A stretch of 37,007 nt of DNA, taken from positions 1-37,007 of IMG/VR virus record IMGVR_UViG_3300027722_000015; one strand, given 5' to 3'. Shown here piece by piece: positions 6,491 to 13,040 of the stretch (position 1 is the stretch's first letter; each line of letters starts with the position of its first letter). The notes below the pieces were generated by a model. The model was not told the DNA's origin, ran no database searches, and worked only from the letters and a program-made list of their open reading frames with translations. This DNA is from a virus. The translations under genes were made by a program, and so were the position numbers.

Positions 6491-6720
6491 GGTCTGATAA
6501 TTTTAAATTGGGTTATGTGTCTCTTTATGTATACAGTTATCCCTTCATCTGATGTATCCAGGCCTATATAGAAAGAAGTATTCTTGTCCAGTTGACCCGA
6601 AACAACCTGGTCATTATAACAAAACTGTACATATCTTGGAGGTTCCCAGTCTATTCCAAATACCGGACGATCTTCCAGGACCTCAGCATGTTTCTTTTTA
6701 CCCCAGAAATCCTCATCCAT
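6487..6720 (-). CDS. PVFG-family small protein (77 aa)
   Basis: VLEDRPVFGIDWEPPRYVQF at residues 14-33 is the family signature, followed by the strand-turn G-Q-hydrophobic and the C-terminal end ITQFKIIRP, nearly the same as ITNFKILRS in the 6910 product. It belongs to the second cluster of the family, interleaved with unrelated small genes. It overlaps both neighbours. Function unknown. Confidence 0.88.
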   Translation of the reverse strand: MDEDFWGKKKHAEVLEDRPVFGIDWEPPRYVQFCYNDQVVSGQLDKNTSFYIGLDTSDEGITVYIKRHITQFKIIRP

Positions 6721-6913
6721 AAGAACCTACCATATCAAGTCTCAGATTGCCTTGTACTATGGTTTCTTCCGGACTCTGTCCTTTAAGAGCACTGGGATAT
6801 AAATACACGGATTCTACTCCAAGTAATTGGACAGAACAGTACCGGGTTCCAAACTTACAATCTTTGTACATCTTCCCATTTGGGGCTATGTAGTACTTAG
6901 TTGGTTGGTTCAT
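6713..6913 (-). CDS. Hypothetical protein (66 aa)
   Basis: Starts MNQPTKYYIAPNGKMYKDC; the N-terminal half is Tyr- and Lys-rich with two cysteines (near 19 and 26). No PVFG signature, although it lies between two PVFG genes and overlaps both by 4 to 8 bases. The overlaps on both sides and the use of the main frame support a real gene. Function not recognised. Confidence 0.75.
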   Translation of the reverse strand: MNQPTKYYIAPNGKMYKDCKFGTRYCSVQLLGVESVYLYPSALKGQSPEETIVQGNLRLDMVGSYG

Positions 6914-7161
6914 GATCTTAGTATTTTAAAGTTGGTTATATGGTCTATATCAAACACCATCAGTCTTTTTTGATCTCTAACAAAACTATGATCTGTCACA
7001 AAAATGTACAAGTACTTTTGTGTCTTGTTGAAACCATTTATCTGTCCTGAAACAAATCTCTGATCGTGATAAAGATAAGTAAAAGCAACTTTCTCAGCTA
7101 TCTGAATATCAATTCCAAATACAGGATCTTTGTCCAGAGGTTCCTTTTTCATCTTCTCCAA
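6910..7161 (-). CDS. PVFG-family small protein (83 aa)
   Basis: The N-terminus EPLDKDPVFGIDIQIAEKVAF carries the signature with intact P-V-F-G-I-D. S-G-Q-I in mid-protein and ITNFKILRS at the end closely match the 6487 product, so the two are probably recent duplicates. It overlaps the 7149 paralogue by 13 bases. Function unknown. Confidence 0.88.
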   Translation of the reverse strand: MEKMKKEPLDKDPVFGIDIQIAEKVAFTYLYHDQRFVSGQINGFNKTQKYLYIFVTDHSFVRDQKRLMVFDIDHITNFKILRS

Positions 7162-7355
7162 ACTTCAAAATCAGAAACTATAGTAGCAGAACAACTTATA
7201 AGAGGACTTGCTGTATGTAGATACATATCTTTTTCATGATAATATTGAAAGGTTGCCTCACAGTATCCATGTCCTTTGATACGAAAGTTTATGAGTTCTC
7301 CTCTTTCAGCATCTATTCCGAATATAGATCTTTCCTCTAGTGGTTCCTTCTCCAT
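7149..7355 (-). CDS. PVFG-family small protein (68 aa)
   Basis: One of the shortest members. It starts MEKEPLEERSIFGIDAERGELINF, with Ser-Ile in place of Pro-Val in the core and the common G-E-L-I-N-F step after it. The C-terminus is shortened to FEVWRR. It overlaps the exported protein gene upstream by 19 bases. Function unknown. Confidence 0.86.
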   Translation of the reverse strand: MEKEPLEERSIFGIDAERGELINFRIKGHGYCEATFQYYHEKDMYLHTASPLISCSATIVSDFEVWRR

Positions 7356-7786
7356 CTTTGAGACAGCATCTTCTTAATTCGGGGCTCCAAAGAATTCCTG
7401 ATTGCTTTTGCAATCAAAGTTCGGATGTCTCTATTCTGAGCCCTTGAGTAAAGTCTGTCTACTGCATTAGCTATTTGCCGGGCAGATAAATTCTTTCTCT
7501 TGAGTATCTCTACCGGGTGGGTAATTTTGCCATAGTCTTGGTTCTTTAGTTTAAACCTCAAATATAAAGTATCACCTGACATGTGAGCAACCATCAGATC
7601 AGGGTTCTTGGAATTCTTACTGATCTCAGGAAACTCTTCTGGTAGATCTATTATATAGGTTGAATCGGTTACCTGGTTGTAGATCTTACCATTGGAATTC
7701 CACTCTCTATGCTCATATCCTGTCAAGTAACTTAGTATAATAACAAGCATAACACATGTGGATAAAAAGACATAAGGGATTTTCAT
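7337..7786 (-). CDS. Membrane-anchored or exported protein (149 aa)
   Basis: The N-terminus is MKIPYVFLSTCVMLVIILSY, a signal anchor (hydrophobic about residues 4-20; a Cys at 11 is too early for a typical lipobox). The middle is beta-rich; the last 50 residues are helical and very basic (R-K-N-L-S-A-R-Q, ending in R-W-R-R-N-H). The basic end suggests contact with acidic polymer or lipid head groups. The leader CTCTAAAAACCAACTCACT precedes the start. No family recognised. Confidence 0.85.
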   Translation of the reverse strand: MKIPYVFLSTCVMLVIILSYLTGYEHREWNSNGKIYNQVTDSTYIIDLPEEFPEISKNSKNPDLMVAHMSGDTLYLRFKLKNQDYGKITHPVEILKRKNLSARQIANAVDRLYSRAQNRDIRTLIAKAIRNSLEPRIKKMLSQRWRRNH

Positions 7787-7811
7787 AGTGAGTTGGTTTT
7801 TAGAGTTAGAC

Positions 7812-8243
7812 TTACAGAAGATTCAAAGCATGTTCTATTGCAATATTGAGTATTGCATATCGGTCACCGGCTCCCAGATCATCTGCAGGCCCAGGTTTTG
7901 GTTTTCCTACTTGCCAGATGAAAGCACGATAACAAGGAGTATTTACACTAGTATTTTCTCCCCATCCATCTATTATAAGTTCAATATAGATCCCTTTGGT
8001 TTCTAACCAGTCAAGAACCTGTTGGTAAAAGGGAGCAGAAATTACAGTTCTATGTGTATCTCTTATCCAGTTTGTACTTGAATTAGTATAAGTCCTCCAT
8101 TCACTATCAGTATCCTCATATTCAACACATTCCTGTTTATTATTAAGAAGATGGCCATTTACATACTCTGCTATACAAGGTTTATCAAAACCCTTTTTCT
8201 TAACTAAAAGAGCCAGCCTGTGTGGAATAAATAAATGTTTCAT
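7812..8243 (-). CDS. Conserved phage hypothetical protein (143 aa)
   Basis: Contains A-P-F-Y-Q-Q-V-L-D-W-L-E-T-K-G-I-Y-I-E near residues 69-87 and a W-G-E-N strand after it, a layout (APxYQQ-x-DW-hydrophobic-x-K) common in phage hypotheticals linked to Bacteroidetes; the C-terminal helix AILNIAIEHALNLL is also typical. No enzymatic motif. Transcribed just downstream of the synthetase-like gene. Function unknown. Confidence 0.88.
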   Translation of the reverse strand: MKHLFIPHRLALLVKKKGFDKPCIAEYVNGHLLNNKQECVEYEDTDSEWRTYTNSSTNWIRDTHRTVISAPFYQQVLDWLETKGIYIELIIDGWGENTSVNTPCYRAFIWQVGKPKPGPADDLGAGDRYAILNIAIEHALNLL

Positions 8244-8255
8244 GTTCTTAGTTTT

Positions 8256-8885
8256 TTAGAATAGTAAAGGTAATAATCTGTCAATTCCTAAAGCAAATCC
8301 AATCCCTCCATCATATTGTCCTCCACCACATACTTGTTTGGAGGACCCTAGAGAATCACAGATGATCTCAAAGCCCTTACCTTCCTTGTAATAGTCCAAG
8401 CCTCGGGTTACCTCATAGTTTATCTTGAATAGATCTAACTGGAAGCTTGTATCAAGTAGTCTCATTGCAGCTACATGTATTGCATCATACAAATCTGTAG
8501 GGTTAAGTATCTCAACTCCTAATTGTGTAAATTGTCTATATCTCCCAGCCTGGGGTTTTTCACCTCTAAAACACTCCTGGACATAAAACAACTTCACATT
8601 CTTCTGGTCCTTAAAGTAAGTACCTGCTAATTTCTGTATTACTGCAGTATATTCAGGTGCTAGGCACAAGCCCCGGTCTCCCCGGTCTTTAAAGTTGTAC
8701 ATAAGGTTATTGTTCTCTTCTCCTACTTTACCAGAAAAGGTTCCTTGGTGTTGTATAATAGGAACTGAGATCTCAGTAAATCCATCTCCGATTAAGAGAG
8801 CAACCATTCTTTGGATCATCTCTCTCTTTTTATTACCTAGAAGGATCCTGGTGCCTTTGTAGCATGTCTCTTTGATTTCTTTCAT
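8256..8885 (-). CDS. Miniature class II synthetase-like protein, HisRS/HisZ type (209 aa)
   Basis: The catalytic-core signatures of histidyl-tRNA synthetase are in order: a motif 1-like helix and strand at about 24-43 (G-D-G-F-T-E-I-S-V-P-I); G-E-E-N-N-N-L-M-Y and L-A-P-E-Y-T at 55-80; motif 2 CFRGEKPQAGRYRQFTQ at 105-121 with its Arg; the histidine-specific RGLDYY at 161-166; and GGGQYDG then GFALGIDRL (motif 3) at 187-204. Full HisRS is about 420 residues. Here the anticodon-binding domain is absent, the insertion domain is reduced, and the segment between GGxYDG and motif 3 is almost deleted. ATP and histidine binding could survive; charging normal tRNA-His is doubtful. HisZ, which lacks aminoacylation, is the alternative. 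It lies directly downstream of the long structured RNA at 8913-9512. Confidence 0.9.
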   Translation of the reverse strand: MKEIKETCYKGTRILLGNKKREMIQRMVALLIGDGFTEISVPIIQHQGTFSGKVGEENNNLMYNFKDRGDRGLCLAPEYTAVIQKLAGTYFKDQKNVKLFYVQECFRGEKPQAGRYRQFTQLGVEILNPTDLYDAIHVAAMRLLDTSFQLDLFKINYEVTRGLDYYKEGKGFEIICDSLGSSKQVCGGGQYDGGIGFALGIDRLLPLLF

Positions 8886-8912
8886 ACTTAATAATTTAAG
8901 TTAAAAACTCTG

Positions 8913-9512
8913 ATTAGGTTATCTACCCAGGCCAAACCTGGAAAACTCATATAAGTGTGAGTACAACTATCCATGTTACCACAGATATTTCTGTTTATCA
9001 CCAATAGATTCTTTATCTCAGAGCAAGCTCTTATAATAATCTTCTGTGCTTCTGCTGCAGTAGTTTAGAATGGGAACCCGGTATCTCAACCGGTATTTAT
9101 CATTCCACCACTTCTGGTTGCCTATGGTTAACCCTAAGACTTAAGGCTTTAACGGGTGTTTTAAGTCTTTTTGCATTGCTGCCCTACAGCAGAAGACACA
9201 GAAGATTTTGTACATTCCCAACAATCAAGGTTGTTTACACCCAGCTCTCCAGCTAGAGAGCACTACTGTGCTAATAAATAGTTGAGTCTTTTAGATTGTT
9301 GGGTATCTACATAAAAAGCTGCCGGTATTCCTTCAAGCATCAGGGTTCTTTTGAAACCACTGACATCGGGCCTGATCCACTGCCGGCTACATACCCAGTG
9401 GAGGAAATAAAAGATGACTGAGGGCATATGCCTGCTTTTTGCCCAGGTAATGACGCTTTTTCAATAGAAAAGACCATATCGTCTTTTGGTCTTGCAGTCC
9501 CTTTTCAGTCAT
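8913..9512 (-). ncRNA. Long array of structured RNA domains (about 600 nt)
   Basis: The 632 bases between 8886 and 9517 hold no convincing gene but are filled with nested inverted repeats. From the - strand 5' side: 9414-9420 with 9506-9512, enclosing 9422-9426/9440-9444 and 9468-9474/9481-9487; 9321-9325 with 9383-9387, enclosing 9339-9344/9371-9376 and 9344-9347/9355-9358; 9217-9226 with 9294-9303 (10 bp), enclosing 9244-9249/9256-9261; 9038-9057 with 9187-9207 (20 bp, one bulge), enclosing 9068-9072/9101-9105, 9107-9110/9115-9118 and 9136-9144/9161-9169; and a cloverleaf-like set 8927-8931/8937-8941, 8945-8949/8958-8962, 8981-8985/8990-8994 with weak ends near 8917-8922 and 8997-9002. No canonical T-loop, so not ordinary tRNAs. 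Strand is inferred from the neighbours. Confidence 0.65.
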
Positions 9513-9517
9513 ATATC

Positions 9518-9790
9518 TTAATGATTTGTTGCCCAGATGTGTGGACAAAGACCATGCCCTGGATATTCTCTCCAGGAAATTCTCTTTATAATCCAGAACC
9601 CTTCTGTCCATTCTTTTCCAGAACTTCCGGTCTTATCTCCCGGTTGAAAGGATTTAGTAATATACTTGGTTATATCACAAGCCCATACCTCATCTTCCTT
9701 ACTTGGAATCTGTGGAAAAGGCCAGTCTACCTCAAAGGTAGCAACATCCGAGGAAGAGTCCAGTTTTATAACTTTGAATATTATCTTCAT
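9518..9790 (-). CDS. Hypothetical protein (90 aa)
   Basis: MKIIFKVIKLDSSSDVATF, then W-P-F-P-Q-I-P and V-W-A-C-D-I-T-K-Y segments; Trp-rich (six) and beta-like throughout. The start lies 5 bases after the upstream stop and fits the operon spacing. Its stop is just before the first closing helix of the RNA array. A shifted frame (9387-9611) overlaps its 3' half but lies in the structured segment and has no start context. Function unknown. Confidence 0.75.
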   Translation of the reverse strand: MKIIFKVIKLDSSSDVATFEVDWPFPQIPSKEDEVWACDITKYITKSFQPGDKTGSSGKEWTEGFWIIKRISWREYPGHGLCPHIWATNH

Positions 9791-9795
9791 AGTAG

Positions 9796-10047
9796 TTAGG
9801 TATTAGTGAAGTTTTCAAGATCTAGTATGTAACTAACTATATACATCCTCTCATCAATATTCAGAGTCCGAGAATCTGTCCCTCCTATTAGTTTAGCTAC
9901 TACAAGGGATCTTTCTAACCCACTCTGAACCAGATGATTTATAAATGCAGTGTTACTCTTGTCAAGTTTTTCTTTTATCTCATGATCAAAAGGAACCTGG
10001 GTAGATGAAATAACCTTTCTCCAATAATTTAAGTCTTTCATGTTCAA
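9796..10047 (-). CDS. Hypothetical helical protein (83 aa)
   Basis: A short all-helical protein with L-N-Y-W-R-K-V-I near the start and an amphipathic helix at about 25-50; acidic at the end. Two ATGs lie two codons apart (10047 and 10041); the first overlaps the upstream stop by 4 bases and is preferred. No known motif; it could be a small DNA- or protein-binding factor, but nothing shows this. Confidence 0.8.
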   Translation of the reverse strand: MNMKDLNYWRKVISSTQVPFDHEIKEKLDKSNTAFINHLVQSGLERSLVVAKLIGGTDSRTLNIDERMYIVSYILDLENFTNT

Positions 10048-10472
10048 TAGTTTTGGGGGATTAGATACTCGAGTTTTTCATCTATATAAATCTTATAGTC
10101 CTGGTTACCATGAAGTTGGCATCCCTGGGATATTGTATAAGTCACTTTCTTACCTAATTTAGTAGAAAGCCGGTTTATCCAGGTTGTAATACTGAAAGAA
10201 AAGTCTTTAATCTTACATTCAGTCCGGACTATCTCAAAAGAACCTCGGGTATCAGTCTCCAGAGAGATTCTATTAGCCGAGGACCTTATACATTTGTACC
10301 AATTCCCACCGTATAATACCTTCTCCTCTTTTAGTCTATGAGCAGAGCACTCACTTTTCTGAGGTACCCGGAGTCTTCCTGTTTCCAGGAAGCACTCAGA
10401 ATACTGTTCACCTAATAAAGCTTTGAAAGTTGTATACATAGTTTCTTGGTTATTTGAGTTCTCCGGAGGCAT
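10044..10472 (-). CDS. Hypothetical protein (142 aa)
   Basis: A mixed alpha/beta protein with cysteines at about 27, 42, 61, 85 and 116 and a W-Y-K-C-I-R-S strand. The first 11 residues (MPPENSNNQET) may be dispensable, since a second ATG follows at codon 12, outside the 23-base overlap with the gene upstream. No signal peptide or membrane segment. No family recognised. Confidence 0.8.
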   Translation of the reverse strand: MPPENSNNQETMYTTFKALLGEQYSECFLETGRLRVPQKSECSAHRLKEEKVLYGGNWYKCIRSSANRISLETDTRGSFEIVRTECKIKDFSFSITTWINRLSTKLGKKVTYTISQGCQLHGNQDYKIYIDEKLEYLIPQNY

Positions 10473-10770
10473 GGATAACCTTTCCTTCCAGTATCATTTT
10501 GACAGGTACAAAATAGAAGGATATACAGTCTTTAGACTGGGTAGTGAGAGTTAAGAAGCTCTCATCCGGTATGAGTCCTTCAGGTATTTCCTGTATATAT
10601 TTTTGATCTTCTTCATCATCCTTGCCTTCTGCAGAACCTCCAATTTGATAAGTTTCATCATTAAACTTGTGGAAGAATACCCACCGGTCTTTTGTATTGA
10701 ACAGAAGAGAGAATATCCCATTAGGATGTTCCATTATCCGGTAACCGGTTACTTGCTTAGAGTTTTTCAT
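10450..10770 (-). CDS. Hypothetical protein (106 aa)
   Basis: Beta-rich N-terminal half with repeated hydrophobic pairs (Y-R-I-M, F-S-L-L-F, W-V-F-F-H), an acidic linker at about 50-58 (G-K-D-D-E-E-D) and a second beta segment. It overlaps the upstream gene by 4 bases. No known motif. Likely cytoplasmic. Confidence 0.82.
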   Translation of the reverse strand: MKNSKQVTGYRIMEHPNGIFSLLFNTKDRWVFFHKFNDETYQIGGSAEGKDDEEDQKYIQEIPEGLIPDESFLTLTTQSKDCISFYFVPVKMILEGKVIHASGELK

Positions 10771-11057
10771 GATTTAGTAAGTTTGTTTAGTTTCTTTTGA
10801 AGACTTTCCTGGAGTTTGCCCTGGAACTCATCTATATATGCTACTGCCTTCTCATAAGCAGTCCATGGATCCTTGTATGGGGTAACCAGGACACTACCAT
10901 GATGGTTATATCTTTTCTGAGATCCCCGGGAACCACTCATATGCCTGAGCAGGATATGTTTACCAGTTTGAGTAACATGAAAGATCTTGTACTGGGGCTG
11001 GGCCCCGGAAGTAACCTGGATCTTATACTCCTTGTAAAGGTGCTCTCTTATAATCAT
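10767..11057 (-). CDS. Hypothetical basic protein (96 aa)
   Basis: The N-terminal 60 residues look like a three- or four-stranded sheet (Y-K-I-Q-V-T, Y-K-I-F-H-V, H-I-L-L-R-H) with many Arg, His and Gly residues; the C-terminal third is an amphipathic helix ending in K-L-N-K-L-T-K-S. This is the strand-strand-strand-helix order of small nucleic-acid-binding domains, given here as a possibility only. Confidence 0.82.
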   Translation of the reverse strand: MIIREHLYKEYKIQVTSGAQPQYKIFHVTQTGKHILLRHMSGSRGSQKRYNHHGSVLVTPYKDPWTAYEKAVAYIDEFQGKLQESLQKKLNKLTKS

Positions 11058-11081
11058 AAGTAGTAGAGTTTAAGAGGTTAG

Positions 11082-11213
11082 TTATAAATGACCCAATCTA
11101 ATCATTTGAGCAATGTCCGGATCCACATCCTTAAGCAAGTTCTCCATAGCTGCTCTTATCCCATCATTCCACATTACCTCATCCCCGGTTTGTTCAGACC
11201 CCGGATCTCCCAC
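11082..11213 (-). CDS. Possible small protein (43 aa, GTG start)
   Basis: An open frame from GTG 11213-11211 to TAA 11084-11082, with an internal ATG at codon 14. The product is acidic with a plausible amphipathic helix (residues 19-38, with A-A-M-E-N-L-L and D-I-A-Q-M-I). It lies just upstream of the 10767 gene, where no other gene fits. The frame stays open further upstream without a standard start. Evidence is modest. Confidence 0.35.
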   Translation of the reverse strand: MGDPGSEQTGDEVMWNDGIRAAMENLLKDVDPDIAQMIRLGHL

Positions 11214-11287
11214 TATCTGAGACCTAAGAGATCTATACTTAATAAGTAATTGTATTATAGGTATAGAGTATTAAAGAAGTTAGTAAT

Positions 11288-11412
11288 AAGAAGGTGTGCT
11301 ATATACTGCGCCCAAAACCCATGATTTGAGTGGTTTTGGGGGTTTTGAGGAGTTAGAGGAAGGGGGAGAGGGAGGGTCTGCCCTCATATTCTCACCTTCT
11401 TTTCCCCCAAAA
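11288..11412 (-). ncRNA. Structured leader with two mutually exclusive pairings
   Basis: A closing helix 11288-11296 with 11393-11401 (9 bp, perfect) encloses two hairpins, 11311-11319/11332-11340 (9 bp, perfect) and 11372-11376/11381-11385 (5 bp, 4-base loop). In addition 11404-11412 is perfectly complementary over 9 bp to 11334-11342, which overlaps the first hairpin, so both cannot form at once. This is the layout of a switch or pseudoknot. It lies between the third PVFG cluster and the genes downstream. No T-run follows on the - strand, so simple attenuation is not evident. The segment also contains several G-runs on the + strand. Confidence 0.5.
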
Positions 11413-11442
11413 TGAAGGAATTTCCCGGTAAAACACCCAGAC

Positions 11443-11676
11443 TCACTCTATCTTCTTACTAGTTCTCCTTATATATACCAGTTCTGAGTAGGTGAAGTAT
11501 GCTGGATAAGCTACTGTGGTAGTATAATACTTATATATATCCACCACTATATCCTTATTATATAAGTGATTTACTCTTCCTTTATATAATCCGGTTATTA
11601 CTTTGATCTCAACCTCTTCTCCCGGGTCTATTCCTATACCAAATACAGGTTTAGTATCTATATCTTCTGATTTCAT
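11443..11676 (-). CDS. PVFG-family small protein (77 aa)
   Basis: MKSEDIDTKPVFGIGIDPGE is the family signature at residues 8-20, followed by the V-E-I-K-V strand, a G-R-V turn (KGRVNHLYNKD) and V-Y-I-R-R near the end. It shares the Y-N/G-K-D-I step with the 11679 product. It is the last gene of the third PVFG cluster. Function unknown. Confidence 0.88.
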   Translation of the reverse strand: MKSEDIDTKPVFGIGIDPGEEVEIKVITGLYKGRVNHLYNKDIVVDIYKYYTTTVAYPAYFTYSELVYIRRTSKKIE

Positions 11677-11678
11677 GG

Positions 11679-11906
11679 TTATAATCTCCTGATCTTAAGT
11701 AATTCATAATTAGTAAATAACCAGGCCTCCTTTACTTCCGGTCTATCCTGTAGTTTTACAAGTAAAGATATGTCCTTACCATAACATCTATATACACTTC
11801 CCCGGACTATCTTGTCTACTGTGGTTACTTGTACCTGGGTACGAAGTTCATACTCCATCCCGAAGACCGGTCTATCCTCAATGGGATCATTACCAAATGT
11901 TGTCAT
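11679..11906 (-). CDS. PVFG-family small protein (75 aa)
   Basis: NDPIEDRPVFGMEYELRTQV carries the signature; the central V-R-G-S-V-Y-R-C-Y-G-K-D-I and the terminal Y-E-L-L-K-I-R-R-L align with the 11443 product and with the IRRL end of the 289 product. The gap to the downstream gene is 2 bases and the overlap with the upstream gene is 4. Function unknown. Confidence 0.88.
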   Translation of the reverse strand: MTTFGNDPIEDRPVFGMEYELRTQVQVTTVDKIVRGSVYRCYGKDISLLVKLQDRPEVKEAWLFTNYELLKIRRL

Positions 11907-12145
11907 GGATCTATCCGGGTTATACTCCTTATATTCTCTATATCTATTCTTCTGCTACCTCCAAGGTTAGGAGGAATATCATAGAGTATCAAATAAGACT
12001 CTCTTATATAGTATATAATACCCTGGAGTTCTTCACCATAATGTATCTGGCTATCTCTTATCTGTATATCTACCATATCCCCTGGTCCATATCCTATACC
12101 AAAGATAGGGCCCAGGTCTATGTACTCATCTGAAAATGCATTCAT
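11903..12145 (-). CDS. PVFG-family small protein (80 aa)
   Basis: YIDLGPIFGIGYGPGDMVDI is a variant signature with Ile for Val and Gly for Asp. The rest follows the family plan (G-D-hydrophobic-V, a mid-protein strand I-I-Y-Y-I-R, an Ile-rich end). It is the first gene of the third cluster; upstream lies a 197-base gap with a terminator. Function unknown. Confidence 0.86.
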   Translation of the reverse strand: MNAFSDEYIDLGPIFGIGYGPGDMVDIQIRDSQIHYGEELQGIIYYIRESYLILYDIPPNLGGSRRIDIENIRSITRIDP

Positions 12146-12225
12146 ATCTTCTTGGTTATCAAGTTAAAACCGGTAGGTGTACCAGTGACATATCTACTCC
12201 AACATTTTTACTCTTACCCCAACTC

Positions 12226-12261
12226 ACAATGCAGGGTAGCCTTGTGTGGGAGCGCATTGTG
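12226..12261 (-). other. Hairpin in the 12146-12342 gap
   Basis: An 8-bp perfect inverted repeat (about 12226-12233 with 12254-12261, CACAATGC/GCATTGTG) lies between the terminator of the 12343 gene and the start of the third PVFG cluster. It may shape the leader of that cluster. No gene was found in the gap, and no clear promoter could be assigned. Confidence 0.35.
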
Positions 12262-12295
12262 TGTGGAGGGTTGCCAATGAGATACCAGGAAGAGG

Positions 12296-12319
12296 AAAAG
12301 GGAGAGGTTTTCCCCTCCC
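12296..12319 (-). terminator. Intrinsic terminator of the 12343-12729 gene
   Basis: On the - strand an 8-bp stem (12319-12312 with 12307-12300) has an AAAA loop and is followed directly by TTTT (12299-12296). The only non-Watson-Crick position is A-C on the + strand but G-U in the - strand RNA, which supports - strand use. It lies 24 bases beyond the stop codon. Confidence 0.65.
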
Positions 12320-12342
12320 CTTATTCCTTATGATCCAGGGTC

Positions 12343-12729
12343 TTACGACTTGGCCAGATCTGCAGGTGCTTCCACCGGCACTGATGCAGGAACACCTCCA
12401 CTGAACAGCTTTGCAGCTGCTGCATTGGCAATGGCCTGTCCCAGGTTACCACCGTACTGTGCAGCAAGGTTGGCCTGAGCATTGATTTCACTCATGTCTG
12501 CAATGTACCGACCTGCAGAAGTCTTCACAATTCCTGCTGATTTGCCAGCAAAACGGGTGGCGAAGAATAAAGGCTGACCCTTGTCATCTTCCCGGAGATT
12601 CTCTCCCTGATCTTTCTTGTACTCAGCAATCTCTGATTCTGAGCCGGACACTGCATAGACAAACACGTCATTTACATTGCCACTTGGGCTCCTTTTCTTG
12701 TAGGAGCTGCGCATTGTTCCTTTTAACAT
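12343..12729 (-). CDS. Conserved hypothetical protein with Ala-rich C-terminus (128 aa)
   Basis: The N-terminal half (R-S-S-Y-K-K, then V-F-V-Y-A-V-S-G near 22-29) is beta-like; the middle has D-D-K-G-Q-P-L-F-F-A-T-R; the C-terminal half is an Ala/Gln/Asn helix with A-N-L-A-A-Q-Y-G-G-N-L-G-Q-A-I-A-N-A. Base composition is richer in GC than its neighbours and it stands alone with its own leader (12730-12817) and terminator, which suggests separate, perhaps strong, expression. A single-stranded DNA-binding or scaffold-like role would fit but is not shown. Confidence 0.87.
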   Translation of the reverse strand: MLKGTMRSSYKKRSPSGNVNDVFVYAVSGSESEIAEYKKDQGENLREDDKGQPLFFATRFAGKSAGIVKTSAGRYIADMSEINAQANLAAQYGGNLGQAIANAAAAKLFSGGVPASVPVEAPADLAKS

Positions 12730-12816
12730 GACTTACAATTTTGAGTTAAACTACATATGCATTTTGCACATGCACTTCCTGTTCAGGGTTGCATATGGAG
12801 ATACTGGGCTCAAAAG

Positions 12817-12841
12817 AGAAAAGCTAGGATAGATCCTAGCT
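12817..12841 (-). terminator. Intrinsic terminator of the 12840-13541 operon
   Basis: A perfect 8-bp inverted repeat (12822-12829 with 12834-12841, 4-base loop) on the - strand is followed by TTTTC. It overlaps the TAG stop of the 12840 gene. It separates the three-gene operon upstream from the separately expressed 12343 gene. Confidence 0.7.
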
Positions 12842-13040
12842 AATTCTCTGATACTCTGTCTATTCCGGTCTCTACGAGAACCTGGACAATCTCAGTGCCT
12901 ACTATGGTAAGTCCATCATTGATGAGGATCTCAGGTTGTTTCTCTTTCATTCCCTGGATCCAGCCTCTGGCAAAAGCCACTGATGGCAAGATGTTCACCA
13001 TGTTATAACTATCTGAGAACCTTATTATTCCTATTATCAT
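12840..13040 (-). CDS. Hypothetical protein (66 aa)
   Basis: Alternating hydrophobic strands and a short helix (V-A-F-A-R-G-W-I-Q-G-M), then I-V-G-T-E-I-V-Q-V-L-V. No membrane span. The start overlaps the upstream stop by 4 bases. The stop lies within a terminator hairpin, so this is the last gene of its operon. Function unknown. Confidence 0.82.
   Translation of the reverse strand: MIIGIIRFSDSYNMVNILPSVAFARGWIQGMKEKQPEILINDGLTIVGTEIVQVLVETGIDRVSEN

Noticed and set aside
8917-9002. A canonical tRNA
   Set aside because: Three arms and weak ends resemble a cloverleaf, but the T-loop lacks TTCRANY, the acceptor stem has a mismatch and the gap between the first two arms is too long.
9387-9611. 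A 74-codon open frame on the - strand
   Set aside because: It starts inside the 9518-9790 gene in another frame and covers a segment with a 7-bp closing helix and two perfect hairpins. It has no leader or spacing support.
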